64,000 nucleotides of DNA from Rhizobium acidisoli (GCF_002531755.2 NZ_CP035001.1:558001-622000); one strand, 5' to 3'. Counted from the stretch's first letter, positions 1 to 11,612 are shown. A program made the numbers and translations. Notes: generated by a model not told the origin, from the letters alone.

Positions 1-108
1 ACAACCATGGAGAAGTTCATCCAGTAGATACTCGAATGCCTGCAATGAATCTGCGCGTCTCGCCTGGGGAACTTCGGCGAGATGCAGTGGTTTTCCCTTG
101 ACTGTCAT
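1..108 (-). CDS. N-terminus of a divergent gene, possibly GntR-family regulator (partial)
   Basis: An open frame of 36 codons reads leftwards from an ATG at 108 and runs off the window edge. The peptide begins MTVKGKPLHLAEVPQARRA and continues into a helix-like stretch ending ADSLQAFEYLLDELLHGC. This resembles the short basic leader and first helix of GntR/FadR winged-helix regulators. It is divergent from the ABC transporter operon starting at 182, with about 73 bp between them, which is a common place for a local regulator. A weak GGGGTG lies upstream as a possible ribosome site. Too little is visible to prove the family. Confidence 0.4.
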   Translation of the reverse strand, partial: MTVKGKPLHLAEVPQARRADSLQAFEYLLDELLHGC

Positions 109-181
109 CTGCTAGACACCCCGTTTGCGGTGCGATAGTGTGCCTTAACGGGAACATAGAAGACTGGGGAATTTCATTGGT

Positions 182-2070
<1,889 letters not shown>

Positions 2071-2077
<7 letters not shown>

Positions 2078-3978
2078 CGCGTCGCACCTTTCTGAGCGGC
2101 CTTGTCGGCGCGGCAATCGCCCCCGCGGTGCTTCGGGCGGAGCCGGCCGGCGAGCCTGAGTTTCTCAAGGAGCGGCTGGCATCGGGCAGCCTGCCTGGTA
2201 TGGCCGAGCGTATTCCCGCCCGCCCGCGCATCGTCAACCTGAAGGAGATGGGGCTCGCTCCCGGCAGCTACGGCGGCACGGTGCGCACCATCATCGGCAG
2301 CCAGCGCGACATCCGCTTCATGACGATTTACGGCTATGCCCGGCTGATCGGCTACAACAAGCACCTACAGTTCCAGCCCGATATCCTCGCCGATTTCCAC
2401 TCGGAAGACGATACTATCTTCACCTTCACGCTGCGCGAGGGCCATAAATGGTCCGATGGAGAGCCGTTCACGGCCGACGACTTCCGCTACTGGTGGGAAG
2501 ACGTCATCCTGAACGACAAGCTGACGCCGGGCGGCGGCGCGCTGGAGCTTCGCCCGCACGGCAGCCTGCCGCGTTTCGAGGTCCTCGATCCGCTGACGGT
2601 CCGCTACACCTGGGAAAAGCCCAACCCGATGTTCCTGCCGACGCTGGCAGGGCCGATCCCGCTCGTCATCGTCGGGCCGGCGCATTATCTCAAGCAGTTC
2701 CATAAGAAGTTCCAGCCCGACCAGGCGAAGATGGAACAGATGATGCAGGCCAACCGCGTCAAGAAATGGCAGGACCTGCACATCAAGATGGCCCGCTCCT
2801 ACCGGCCTGAGAATCCCAACCTGCCGACGCTCGATCCCTGGCGCAACACGACGGCGCTACCGGCCGAGCAATTCGTTTTCGAGCGCAACCCGTTCTTCCA
2901 CCGCGTCGACGAGACCGGAAGGCAGCTTCCTTATCTCGACCGGTTCATCCTCAACGTCTCCTCCTCCTCGATCATCGCCGCCAAGGCGGGTGCCGGCGAA
3001 GCCGACCTGCAGGCGACCGGCATCGACTTCAACGACTACACCTTTCTGAAAGAAGCTGAGAAGCGCTTCCCGGTGAAGGTCAATCTCTGGAAGGTGGCTC
3101 GCGGTTCGCGCATCACGCTGCTGCCTAACCTCAACTGTGCCGACGAGGTATGGCGCGGTCTTTTCCGCGATGTGCGCCTGCGCCGCGCCTTGTCGCTGGC
3201 GATCGACCGGCACGAGATCAATATGGTCGCCTTCTATGGCTTGGGCACGCCAAGTGCCGATACCGTGCTGCCCGACAGCCCGCTGTTCAAGCAGGAATAT
3301 GCCGATGCCTTCGTGAAGTTCGATGCCGACGAGGCCAACCGGCTGCTCGACGAGGTCGGCCTGACAAAGCGCGGCGATGACGGCATAAGGCTGCTGCCGG
3401 ACGGGCGGCGCGCCGAGATCACCGTCGAAACTGCCGGCGAGAGCAATCTCGACACCGACGTGCTGGAACTGGTGCACGATCACTGGGCCAATATCGGCCT
3501 TGCGCTTTATACCCGCACCTCGCAGCGCGACGTCTTCCGTAACCGCGCCATGAGCGGCTCGATCATGATGTCGATCTGGTACGGCCTCGACAATGGTGTT
3601 CCCACGGCCGACATGTCGCCCTCCGGACTGGCGCCGACCCTCGACGATCAGCTGCAATGGCCGCTCTGGGGCATGCATTACCTCTCCGCCGGCCAGGAGG
3701 GCACAGCGCCCGACCTGCCTGAGGCGGCCGAACTGGTCGACCTGCTCGGCCAGTGGGGCTCGACCGCAAAATTCGAGGAGCGCCAGGTGATCTGGCACAA
3801 GATGCTGGCGCTCTATACACAGCAGGTGTTCTCCATCGGGCTGATCAACAGCACGCTGCAGCCGGTCCTTTGCGCTGCAAAGCTGCAGAACTTGCCGGAG
3901 AAAGCCCTCTACGGCTTCGATCCCACCTCCTATCTCGGCATCTACATGCCGGATGCATTCTGGTACAAGGAGGCCTGA
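2071..3978 (+). CDS. ABC transporter periplasmic solute-binding protein, family 5 (635 aa)
   Basis: Family 5 extracellular binding protein, the class that binds peptides, opines and some oligosaccharides. The N-terminus has a twin-arginine type export signal (TRRTFLSGLVGAAIAPAVLRA), so it is probably exported folded to the periplasm. The body shows family landmarks such as FTLREGHKWSDGEPFTADDF and RRALSLAIDRHEI. It is longer than classical DppA (about 535 aa). The ATG at 2071 overlaps the last codons of the ATPase gene and has an AAGGAG site 8-10 nt upstream, so the genes are translationally coupled. Permeases follow immediately. Confidence 0.9.
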
Positions 3979-3981
3979 GGC

Positions 3982-4980
3982 GTGCTCAGATACATTCTCT
4001 GGCGCGTCGCCGCCATGGTGCCGACGCTCTTCGTCATTTCGGCGCTGGTTTTCACCATCATCGAGCTGCCGCCGGGTGACTTCTTCGAGAGCCAGATCGC
4101 CGAGCTGCGCGCTTCCGGCGAGACCGCCAACCTCCAGGAAATCGAGGAGATGCGACAGCAATACGGTTTCGACAAGCCGGAAATCGTGCGCTATTTCTAC
4201 TGGGTCGGCGGCATGCTGCACGGCGATTTCGGCTATTCCTTTGAATACCAGATGCCGGTTTCCGATGTGGTCGGCGAGCGCCTGTGGCTGACGATCCTCG
4301 TCTCCTTCACGACGATCCTCCTCACCTGGCTGATTGCCTTTCCGATCGGCATTTATTCGGCCACGCACCAGTATAGCTGGAGCGATTACGGGCTGACCTT
4401 CCTCGGCCTGCTCGGCATCGCCGTTCCGAATTTCATGCTGGCGCTGATCCTGATGTATTTCGCCAATATCTGGTTCGGCATCTCGATCGGCCATCTGATG
4501 GACCAGCAATATATCTCTGCGCCGATGAGCTGGGCGAAGGCGCGCTCAATTCTCTCCCACCTGTGGATCCCCGTCATCATCGTCGGCACGGCAGGGACTG
4601 CCGGCATGATCCGGCGGCTGCGCGCCAACCTGCTCGACGAGATGCAGAAGCAATATGTGACGACGGCGCGCGCCAAGGGCCTGCATCCGATACGGGCGCT
4701 GCTGAAATATCCGCTGCGCATGGCGCTCAACTTCTTCGTCGCCGATATCGGCTCGATCCTGCCGTCGATCATCTCCGGTGCCGAGATCGTCGCGATCGTG
4801 CTGTCGCTGGAGACGACGGGGCCGATGCTGATCAAGGCGCTGCAGAGCCAGGACATGTATCTTGCCGGCTCGTTCCTGATGTTCCTCGCCTTCCTCAACG
4901 TCATCGGCGTTTTGATCTCCGACATCGCCCTCGGCTTCCTCGATCCCCGCATCCGTCTGCAAGGCAGGAGCACCAAATAA
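3982..4980 (+). CDS. ABC transporter permease (DppB/OppB type)
   Basis: Inner-membrane permease of 332 aa. An N-terminal membrane helix (IPTLFVISALVFTIIE-like) is followed by the GDF.FS-type periplasmic segment (GDFGYSFEYQ) and five further hydrophobic segments. A cytoplasmic EAA-like loop (YVTTARAKGLHP) docks on the ATPase. The start is GTG at 3982, preceded by a strong AAGGAGG at 3967-3973 that overlaps the end of the binding-protein gene. It forms the channel together with the next gene. Confidence 0.9.
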   Translation: MLRYILWRVAAMVPTLFVISALVFTIIELPPGDFFESQIAELRASGETANLQEIEEMRQQYGFDKPEIVRYFYWVGGMLHGDFGYSFEYQMPVSDVVGERLWLTILVSFTTILLTWLIAFPIGIYSATHQYSWSDYGLTFLGLLGIAVPNFMLALILMYFANIWFGISIGHLMDQQYISAPMSWAKARSILSHLWIPVIIVGTAGTAGMIRRLRANLLDEMQKQYVTTARAKGLHPIRALLKYPLRMALNFFVADIGSILPSIISGAEIVAIVLSLETTGPMLIKALQSQDMYLAGSFLMFLAFLNVIGVLISDIALGFLDPRIRLQGRSTK

Positions 4981-6152
4981 TGTCGCCCCTTCCCGCACCC
5001 GGCGCGCCGCTTCCCCATTACGTCTCGACCGCGCCGTTCGATCCGCTGGCGACCGAAACCATGACGGCGGCGCAATCGCGCATCCATCTAGCTTCGCAGA
5101 AGCAGCTGATGTGGTGGAAGTTCAAGCAGCACAAGCTCGCCTTGATCTCCGGCATCTTTCTCGCCGCCGTCTACCTGATGATCCTGATCGTGGAGTTCCT
5201 GGCGCCCTACGGCCTGCATACGCGCAATGTCGATTTCATTCACGCGCCGCCGCAGCGTGTGCATTTCTTCGACAAGGGCAATTTCGTCGGTCCCTTCGTC
5301 TATGGCCGCAGCATGACGCTCGATCTCGATACGCTGCACCGCGTCTATAAGGACAAGCCGAACGACGTACAGCCGATCCGTTTCTTCTGCCGTGGCGATG
5401 CCTATAAATTCTGGGGTATTGCCGCCTCGAACTATCATCTGGTCTGCCCGGCGATCGGCGGGCAGATGTTCCTGCTCGGCACCGACCGGCTCGGCCGCGA
5501 CGTGCTCTCGCGCATCCTCTACGGCGCGCGGATATCGCTGACGATCGGCCTGATCGGCATTTCGATCAGCTTCCTGCTCGGCATCGTCATCGGCGGCCTT
5601 GCCGGTTATCGCGGCGGCATTTTCGACCTCGTCGTCCAGCGCCTGATCGAAGTGCTGCAATCGCTGCCGAGCCTGCCGCTATGGATGGCGCTGGCCGCCA
5701 TCATGCCGGTGACGTGGAGCCCGATCGTCATTTATTTCGGGATCACCGTCATCCTCGGCATCATCGACTGGACGGGGCTTGCCCGCGCCGTGCGCTCCAA
5801 ACTTCTGGCGCTGCGCGAAGAAGATTACGTCCAGGCGGCACAGCTGATGGGCGCCAGCACGCCGCGCATCATCGGACGGCATCTGGTGCCGGGTTTCATG
5901 TCGCATCTGATTGCCTCGGCGACGATTTCGATCCCCGGCATGATTCTCGGCGAGACCGCGCTCTCCTTCCTCGGCCTCGGCCTTCGCCCGCCGATCACCA
6001 GCTGGGGCATCCTGCTGACCGAGGCAAAAAGCGTCAGCGTCATCGCCTTTTATCCTTGGCTGCTCTATCCGATCATTCCTGTTGTTCTTGTCATTTTGGC
6101 GTTCAACTTTCTGGGAGACGGCTTGCGTGATGCGGCAGATCCCTACAAATAG
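4980..6152 (+). CDS. ABC transporter permease (DppC/OppC type) with large periplasmic insert
   Basis: The second permease, 390 aa, starts at the ATG in the TAATG overlap with the previous stop; a longer frame upstream is only the overlap with the first permease. After the first membrane helix (near residues 55-75) there is a stretch of about 90 residues rich in aromatic and charged amino acids before the canonical GTDRLGRDVLSRILYGAR motif. This is longer than the loop of standard DppC. The EAA loop is EEDYVQAAQLMGAS. The insert may contact the enlarged binding protein (inference). Confidence 0.9.
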   Translation: MSPLPAPGAPLPHYVSTAPFDPLATETMTAAQSRIHLASQKQLMWWKFKQHKLALISGIFLAAVYLMILIVEFLAPYGLHTRNVDFIHAPPQRVHFFDKGNFVGPFVYGRSMTLDLDTLHRVYKDKPNDVQPIRFFCRGDAYKFWGIAASNYHLVCPAIGGQMFLLGTDRLGRDVLSRILYGARISLTIGLIGISISFLLGIVIGGLAGYRGGIFDLVVQRLIEVLQSLPSLPLWMALAAIMPVTWSPIVIYFGITVILGIIDWTGLARAVRSKLLALREEDYVQAAQLMGASTPRIIGRHLVPGFMSHLIASATISIPGMILGETALSFLGLGLRPPITSWGILLTEAKSVSVIAFYPWLLYPIIPVVLVILAFNFLGDGLRDAADPYK

Positions 6153-6252
6153 CAGAAAACCCGGCGGCGCCTTATGGTACCGCCCCCGCCACGTGGCCTC
6201 CGGACGGTGGGGGTACTAACGCATGCTGTTCACCCCGGAGGGAACACCACCC

Positions 6253-7458
6253 ATGGCCAGACGTCTCGAAGATGCGCGCATCCTCATGTACAGTCACGAC
6301 ACCTTCGGCCTCGGCCATCTCAGGCGCTGTCGCGCGATCGCCCATGCGCTGGTCGAGGATTATCGCGGCCTCAACATTCTGATCATTTCGGGTGCGACGA
6401 TCGCCGGCGCCTTCGACTATCGTGCCCGCGTCGACTTCGTGAAGATCCCGAGCGTCATCAAGCTGCGCAACGGCGAATATACCTCGCTTGCCAGCCATAT
6501 CGATCTGCACGAGACGCTGAAGATGCGCGAATCGAGCATTCGCCACACGGCCGAGACCTTCCAGCCCGATATTTTCATCGTCGACAAGGAGCCGATGGGA
6601 CTGAAGGGCGAGGTCGAGGATACGCTTGCCTATCTCAAGGCCCGCGGCACCGTGCTGGTGCTCGGCCTGCGCGAGGTGATGGACGCGCCGCATCTGCTCG
6701 ACGCCGAGTGGAAGCGGAACGGCATCATGCAAAAGATCGACCAATATTACGACAGCGTCTGGGTCTATGGTCCGCCGGATTTCTACGATCCGCTTGTCGG
6801 TCTCGACGTGCCAGCGAGCCTGCGCCGAAAGATGGATTTCGTCGGCTTCCTGCAGCGCAGCGTCTCCAAGGGCAAGAGTTCGATCAACGCCCGCAAGGAT
6901 AATTACCTCCTGGTCACGACAGGCGGCGGCGGCGACGGCTCCGATCTCGTCCACGACGTGATGAACGCCTACGAGGCCGATCCGACGCTGACGCAGAAGG
7001 CGCTTGTCGTGCTCGGTCCCTATATGCCGGCGGCCGAGCGCGCCAAGCTGGTGCAAAAGGGCGAAGCCATTCCCTATATCGAGGTGATCGAGTTCGACAA
7101 CCACATGGAAGAGCTGATCGACGGCGCCACCGGCGTCGTCGCCATGGGCGGCTACAACACCTATTGCGAAATCCTCTCCTTCGACAAGCCGGCGCTCATC
7201 GTGCCGCGCGTCAAGCCGCGCGAGGAACAGCTGTTGCGTGCCCAGCGGGCAAGCGCGCTCGGCCTCGTCGATATGCTTCTGCCGGAACAATCGGCCGATC
7301 CCACCATCATGTCCGAGGCGCTGAAACGTCTGCCTTCCCGCCTGCCGCCGTCAAAGAGCGGCAGCAACATGCATCTTGAAGGGCTGGACCACATCTCGCA
7401 GACGGTCGGGCGATGGATTGACGGCCGCGCCAGCCACCTTTCCCTCGTCGCGGAATAG
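6253..7458 (+). CDS. Glycosyltransferase, GT28/MurG-like fold
   Basis: A protein of 401 aa with the GT-B fold of MurG/UGT-like nucleotide-sugar transferases. It opens with ILMYSHDTFGLGHLRRC, the N-domain acceptor loop. The C-domain has the glycine-rich TTGGGGDGSDL and the donor-binding VVAMGGYNTYCEILSF.KPALIVPR segment. The ATG at 6253 is chosen because GGAGGG lies about 10 nt upstream; another ATG at 6223 lacks this. It follows the importer after 100 bp that hold an imperfect GC hairpin. Substrate is unknown; it probably acts on cell-surface or storage polysaccharide. Confidence 0.8.
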   Translation: MARRLEDARILMYSHDTFGLGHLRRCRAIAHALVEDYRGLNILIISGATIAGAFDYRARVDFVKIPSVIKLRNGEYTSLASHIDLHETLKMRESSIRHTAETFQPDIFIVDKEPMGLKGEVEDTLAYLKARGTVLVLGLREVMDAPHLLDAEWKRNGIMQKIDQYYDSVWVYGPPDFYDPLVGLDVPASLRRKMDFVGFLQRSVSKGKSSINARKDNYLLVTTGGGGDGSDLVHDVMNAYEADPTLTQKALVVLGPYMPAAERAKLVQKGEAIPYIEVIEFDNHMEELIDGATGVVAMGGYNTYCEILSFDKPALIVPRVKPREEQLLRAQRASALGLVDMLLPEQSADPTIMSEALKRLPSRLPPSKSGSNMHLEGLDHISQTVGRWIDGRASHLSLVAE

Positions 7459-7467
7459 GGCACAGCC

Positions 7468-8715
7468 TTGCCGCCACGCCGCAAGATCCTCGTCGTGCTG
7501 AAAGGCTATCCCCGCCTTTCGGAAACCTTCATCGCCCAGGAGCTGCTCGGCTTGGAAAAGGCCGGCTTTGACCTGACGCTGATTTCGATGCGCCGGCCGA
7601 CCGACAAGAAGCGCCACCCCGTGCATGACGAGATCAGGGCGCGGGTGGTCTACCTGCCGGAATATCTGCACGAGGAGCCGATCCGCGTGCTGAAAGGCCT
7701 GGTCGCCGGGTTCTCCAAACCCGGCTTCAAGGTCCTGATCAAACGTTTCCTCGCTGACCTCAAGCGCGACATCTCCCGCAACCGCTTCCGCCGTCTCGGC
7801 CAGGCGCTGGTGCTCGGACGCGAGTGGCCGGATGGCGGGCAATGGCTGCATGCCCATTTCATCCACACGCCGGCCTCGGTGACGGAATATGCGAGCATCC
7901 TCACCGGCACACCCTGGACCTGTTCGGCCCATGCCAAGGACATCTGGACGTCGCCGGACTGGGAGCTGCAGGAAAAACTCGGCAGCGCCCGCTGGGCCGT
8001 CACCTGCACCAGGACGGGCTATGAGCATATGCGCAAGCTGACCTCCCGCAAGGATGCGGTGCACTTGAGCTACCACGGTCTCGATCTTGCCCGGTTCGGC
8101 CATTTTGCCGGCGAGCGTTCAGAGAGAACCGGCAGCGACTCCGACGATCCCGCCTTCATCCTCAGCGTCGGCCGCGCCGTCGAGAAGAAGGGTTATGACG
8201 TGCTGCTGCGTGCACTGGCGCTGCTGCCCGCTGACCTGCATTGGCGCATGGACCATATTGGCGGCGGCGAGGAGCTTGCCAAGCTGAAGGCGCTCGCCGG
8301 CAAGCTCGGCCTCTCCCACCGCATCGTCTGGAAGGGGGCCATGGCGCAGGAAGACGTGCTCGATCACTACCGCCGCGCCGACCTTTTCGCGCTCGCCTGC
8401 CGGATCGCCGCCAATGGCGACCGCGACGGCCTGCCGAACGTGCTGGTGGAGGCTTCGAGCCAGCGGCTCGTCTGCCTCTCGACGGCGGTATCCGGCGTTC
8501 CGGAACTTCTGGAGGACGGCGAAAACGGCCTTGTCGTACCGCCGGAGGATCCGGCGCTGCTGGCCAAGGCGCTCGAGACGGCGATCCGCAACCCGGCGCT
8601 CCGCAAGCGCCTCGGCGACGCCGCCGAAAGGCGGGTGCGCGACGATTTCGATTATCACTCCAGCATCCGGCAGCTCACCGGCCTGTTCGAGGCCGAATGG
8701 CAGAAGGCGTCATGA
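7468..8715 (+). CDS. Glycosyltransferase family 4 (colanic-acid type)
   Basis: A 415-aa GT4 retaining glycosyltransferase. It shows the N-terminal loop VVLKGYPRLSETFIAQELL, the central linker SYHGLDLARF, then ILSVGRAVEKKGYDVLL and the donor-site E-x7-E region (DGLPNVLVEASSQ, then SGVPELLEDGENGLVV). The start is TTG at 7468, nine bases after the previous stop; a weaker start choice than its neighbours. It is the middle gene of a three-glycosyltransferase run, which suggests stepwise building of one glycan. Confidence 0.82.
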   Translation: MPPRRKILVVLKGYPRLSETFIAQELLGLEKAGFDLTLISMRRPTDKKRHPVHDEIRARVVYLPEYLHEEPIRVLKGLVAGFSKPGFKVLIKRFLADLKRDISRNRFRRLGQALVLGREWPDGGQWLHAHFIHTPASVTEYASILTGTPWTCSAHAKDIWTSPDWELQEKLGSARWAVTCTRTGYEHMRKLTSRKDAVHLSYHGLDLARFGHFAGERSERTGSDSDDPAFILSVGRAVEKKGYDVLLRALALLPADLHWRMDHIGGGEELAKLKALAGKLGLSHRIVWKGAMAQEDVLDHYRRADLFALACRIAANGDRDGLPNVLVEASSQRLVCLSTAVSGVPELLEDGENGLVVPPEDPALLAKALETAIRNPALRKRLGDAAERRVRDDFDYHSSIRQLTGLFEAEWQKAS

Positions 8716-9860
8716 CGGCACCGCGCATCTTCTTCTACGTCCAGCACCTGCTCGGCATCGGCCATATTGCCCGCGCCAGCCGCATCGCCAACGCGCTCGT
8801 CAAGGACGGCTTCGACGTCACGGTCGTCACCGGCGGCCTGCCGGTGCCGGGTTTTCCCGGCGACGGCGTCAGGACCGTTGCCCTGCAGCCGGTCGTCGCC
8901 AGCAATGCCGGTTTTTCCGGCCTCGCCGATGCCGAGGGCCGCCCCGCCGGCGAGGATTTCCTCAATGCCCGCCGCGATCTGCTGCTTGAGGCCTTCCACG
9001 CCGCCAGGCCCGATGTCGTCATCATCGAAGCCTTCCCCTTCGGCCGGCGGCAAATGCGCTTCGAACTGCTGCCGCTGCTTGCGGCGATCGACAAGGCGGA
9101 GCCGCGGCCGAAGCTCCTCAGCTCCGTGCGCGACATCCTGCAGGAAAACCGCAAGGCCGGCCGCGACGCGGAGACTGCGGCCCTGGTCAAGGATCATTTC
9201 GATGCGGTGCTCGTCCATGGCGACCCCGGTTTCACCAGGCTTGAGGACACTTTTCCGCTGACGGCAGAGATCGCCGACAGGCTGCGTTATACCGGCCTCG
9301 TCGCAGCGCCGCCGGCACCGGAACCGACCGAAACCTTCGACATTATCGCATCGGCAGGCGGCGGCGCGGTCGGGGCGGCGCTGATCGGCGCCGCAAAAGA
9401 GGCGGCGGCCCTCCTGCCCGGCAATCTTCGCTGGCTGCTGATAGCAGGCCCGAACCTGCCGGAAGCCGATTTCGCTGCACTGTCTGAGGATGCGGCGCCA
9501 AACGTGACGCTGGTCCGCTTCCGCAGGGATTTCCCCTCGCTGCTGCGCGGCGCCAAGGTTTCGATCTCCCAGGCAGGCTACAACACGGTCGGCGACCTGC
9601 TGCGCACCGAATGCCGGGCAGTCCTCATCCCCTTCGTCGCCGGCGGCGAAACCGAACAGACGGTGCGCGCCGAGCGGCTGCAGGCGCTTGGTCTCGCCGA
9701 CATTCTGCCGGAAACGGGACTGACGCCGGGCCATGTGAAGGAAGCCGTCGAAAAGGCACTCGCCACGCCGCGGACCGGGCCAGTCTCGCTCGATCTCGAC
9801 GGGGCTGAGAAAACCGCCGGCATCATTCGCTCCATCATTGCCGGCGACTCGAAGCTTTGA
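8712..9860 (+). CDS. Glycosyltransferase, GT28/MurG-like fold, paralogue of the gene at 6253
   Basis: A protein of 382 aa whose start overlaps the previous stop (ATGA). It opens with IFFYVQHLLGIGHIARASRIANAL, matching the family and the gene two positions upstream, and its C-domain contains SISQAGYNTVGDLLRTECRAVLIPF and a GGETEQ donor loop. The overlap implies translation coupled to the GT4 gene. Two related GT28-like enzymes flanking a GT4 enzyme suggest a repeated step or two similar acceptors. Confidence 0.8.
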   Translation: MTAPRIFFYVQHLLGIGHIARASRIANALVKDGFDVTVVTGGLPVPGFPGDGVRTVALQPVVASNAGFSGLADAEGRPAGEDFLNARRDLLLEAFHAARPDVVIIEAFPFGRRQMRFELLPLLAAIDKAEPRPKLLSSVRDILQENRKAGRDAETAALVKDHFDAVLVHGDPGFTRLEDTFPLTAEIADRLRYTGLVAAPPAPEPTETFDIIASAGGGAVGAALIGAAKEAAALLPGNLRWLLIAGPNLPEADFAALSEDAAPNVTLVRFRRDFPSLLRGAKVSISQAGYNTVGDLLRTECRAVLIPFVAGGETEQTVRAERLQALGLADILPETGLTPGHVKEAVEKALATPRTGPVSLDLDGAEKTAGIIRSIIAGDSKL

Positions 9861-9919
9861 GGATGTCGATGAGCACAGGTGGGTAACCAACGGCTTCGGC
9901 AAAGCCGCCCAAATCTTAT

Positions 9920-9938
9920 GCTGCCACTATCTGGCAGC
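9920..9938. promoter_or_regulatory. 19-bp palindromic operator upstream of the WYL regulator
   Basis: The sequence GCTGCCA-CTATC-TGGCAGC is a perfect inverted repeat with a 5-nt centre. It ends 23 bp before the regulator ATG at 9962. The same CTGCCA-N5-TGGCAG core recurs at 10659-10677 before the VOC gene, so it is very likely the regulator's own binding site (autoregulation). Confidence 0.7.
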
Positions 9939-9961
9939 AGCAAGCCTGTATAAGTTGCCGC

Positions 9962-10657
9962 ATGTCCCGCTCCGAACGCCTCCTCGACCTCCTCCAGGTA
10001 TTGCGCCGCCACCGTCGGCCGGTGAGTGGCGGGGTGCTGGCCGACGAGATAGGCGTCAGTATCCGCACCCTCTATCGGGATATCGCCAGCCTTCAGGCCC
10101 AGGGCGCGGCGATCGAGGGCGAACCGGGTGTCGGTTATATCTTGAAACCCGGGTTTCTCCTGCCGCCGCTGATGTTTCCGCCGGAGGAGATCGAAGCGCT
10201 TGTCCTCGGCTCCCGGTGGGTGGCGGACAGAGGGGACGATCACTTGCGCGATGCGGCGCGAAATGCGCTGGCGCGGATTGCCGCCGTGCTGCCGCCCGAA
10301 TTGCGCGACGCACTGGATGCATCCGCTCTCCTGGTGGGGCCTGGCGTCAAACTCCCTGTCGACCAGGTCGATCCGGCACTTCTGCGCAAGGCGATCCGCA
10401 CCGAACGCAAGCTTTTGATCTCCTATAGCGACGGAGCCGGCGTGGCGTCGGAGCGTGTGGTGTGGCCGTTCGCGCTTGCTTTTTTCGACCAGGTGCGCCT
10501 CCTCCTTGGCTGGTGCGAACTCCGCCAGGATTTCCGCTCGTTTCGCACGGATCGAATCGTGCATGCGCAAGTGCTCGACGCCCGGTATCCGAAGCGCCGG
10601 CAGGCGCTGCTGAAACAATGGCGGGAGATCCAGGGAATATCGCATCGAGACGTATGA
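9962..10657 (+). CDS. YafY/DeoR-like transcriptional regulator (HTH_11 + WYL domain)
   Basis: A 231-aa regulator. Residues 1-60 form a winged helix (RLLDLLQVLRRHRRPVSGGVLADEIGVSIRTLYRDIASLQ), and a WYL-type sensor domain follows from about residue 135 (RKLLISYSDGAGVASERVVWPFAL, then FRTDRI). WYL domains usually sense ligands or nucleic-acid derived signals. Identical palindromes occur 23 bp before its start and 1 bp after its stop, just upstream of the next gene. It therefore probably controls itself and the downstream VOC-EVE pair. Confidence 0.87.
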   Translation: MSRSERLLDLLQVLRRHRRPVSGGVLADEIGVSIRTLYRDIASLQAQGAAIEGEPGVGYILKPGFLLPPLMFPPEEIEALVLGSRWVADRGDDHLRDAARNALARIAAVLPPELRDALDASALLVGPGVKLPVDQVDPALLRKAIRTERKLLISYSDGAGVASERVVWPFALAFFDQVRLLLGWCELRQDFRSFRTDRIVHAQVLDARYPKRRQALLKQWREIQGISHRDV

Positions 10658-10658
10658 T

Positions 10659-10677
10659 ACTGCCAGAATTTGGCAGT
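10659..10677. promoter_or_regulatory. 19-bp palindromic operator upstream of the VOC gene
   Basis: ACTGCCA-GAATT-TGGCAGT is a perfect inverted repeat with a 5-nt centre. It starts one base after the WYL-regulator stop and ends 46 bp before the VOC ATG. The 17-bp core arms match the site at 9920-9938, while the centre differs. This is what is expected of two sites bound by the same dimeric regulator. Confidence 0.7.
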
Positions 10678-10723
10678 GTCTGGCCATAAGCTTCTGCTGT
10701 CCAACGAACAACAGGAGAGCCTT

Positions 10724-11098
10724 ATGACCGCCAGCAACAGCATTCTTCTCTACGTGACCGACGCCCCGACGAGCGCCCGCTTCTACACCAGCCTGCTCGG
10801 GAAGGAGCCCGTGGAGGCGAGCGCGACCTTCGCCATGTTCATCCTGCCTTCCGGCCTGGGGCTCGGTCTCTGGGGCAAAGCGGGCGTGGAGCCGGCGCCG
10901 GCAGCAGCGGGCGGCGGCTGCGACATAGGATTTAAGGTCGCGACATCAGACATGGTCGATGCGACCCATGCCGATTGGCAGGCCAAGGGCGCAAACATCG
11001 TCATGGCGCCAACCGATCTCGATTTCGGCCGAAGCTTCGTCGCCGCCGATCCCGATGGGCATCGTCTGCGCGTCTACACCGTGACCGAGGAGGCTTGA
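10724..11098 (+). CDS. VOC (glyoxalase/bleomycin-resistance) family protein
   Basis: A 124-aa single-module vicinal-oxygen-chelate protein. It starts SNSILLYVTDAPTSARFYTSLLG, the first beta-alpha-beta-beta-beta unit, and ends with the second (FVAADPDGHRLRVYTV). Such proteins act as isomerases, antibiotic-binding proteins or dioxygenases; the reaction is not predictable here. The ATG at 10724 is preceded by ACAGGAGAG. It lies behind a WYL-regulator operator and 3 bp before the EVE gene, so the two form an operon. Confidence 0.82.
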   Translation: MTASNSILLYVTDAPTSARFYTSLLGKEPVEASATFAMFILPSGLGLGLWGKAGVEPAPAAAGGGCDIGFKVATSDMVDATHADWQAKGANIVMAPTDLDFGRSFVAADPDGHRLRVYTVTEEA

Positions 11099-11101
11099 GC
11101 C

Positions 11102-11554
11102 ATGGCCAAAGCCTGGATCGCCGTCGCTTCCGCAGAGCATGTCCGCATCGGCCGTCAAGCCGGCTTCATGCAGGTCTGTCACGGCAAGGCATCACCCCTC
11201 AGGCGGATCACGCCCGGGGATCGCGTGATTTACTACTCGCCCACCGTCGTCTTTGGCGGCAAAGACCGCCTGCAGGCCTTCACCGCGATCGGCGCGGCAC
11301 GCGACGGTGCGCCTTACCAGGTGGAGATGGAAAGCGGTTTCAGGCCCTGGCGGCGCGATGTCGATTGGCAGTCGGCAGAGGAAACGCCGATCCGGCCTCT
11401 GCTCGACCGGCTTTCCTTCACACGGGTCGGCCCCAATTGGGGCTACCAGCTTCGCTTCGGCCTGTTCGGCATCAGCAATGAGGACGCCGATATGATCGCG
11501 GAAGCGATGAGCTGCTCCTATCCGAACGCCGCGCCGCGAGCGGTCGCCGCTTAA
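11102..11554 (+). CDS. EVE-domain protein (UPF0310 type)
   Basis: A 150-aa protein consisting of one EVE domain, a PUA-related fold that binds modified bases in nucleic acids in characterised members. Visible landmarks are the opening [13 protein letters not shown], the loop [21 protein letters not shown] and the closing [15 protein letters not shown]. It starts 3 bp after the VOC stop and is followed by a strong terminator at 11586, closing the WYL-controlled operon. Its cellular role in rhizobia is unknown. Confidence 0.85.
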   Translation: MAKAWIAVASAEHVRIGRQAGFMQVCHGKASPLRRITPGDRVIYYSPTVVFGGKDRLQAFTAIGAARDGAPYQVEMESGFRPWRRDVDWQSAEETPIRPLLDRLSFTRVGPNWGYQLRFGLFGISNEDADMIAEAMSCSYPNAAPRAVAA

Positions 11555-11585
11555 GCGCGACCCCTCTTGAGATCTTCAACGACGA

Positions 11586-11612
11586 GCCCCCGGATTTTTC
11601 CGGGGGTTTCGT
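11586..11612 (+). terminator. Rho-independent terminator after the EVE gene
   Basis: CCCCCGG and CCGGGGG pair around an ATTTTT loop and are followed by TTTCGTTT. It lies about 32 bp after the EVE stop and closes the WYL-VOC-EVE operon. Confidence 0.75.

Noticed and set aside
2857..4509. Long minus-strand frame across the binding protein and permease genes
   Set aside because: It runs through two well-supported genes on the opposite strand; no domain and no ribosome site were seen.
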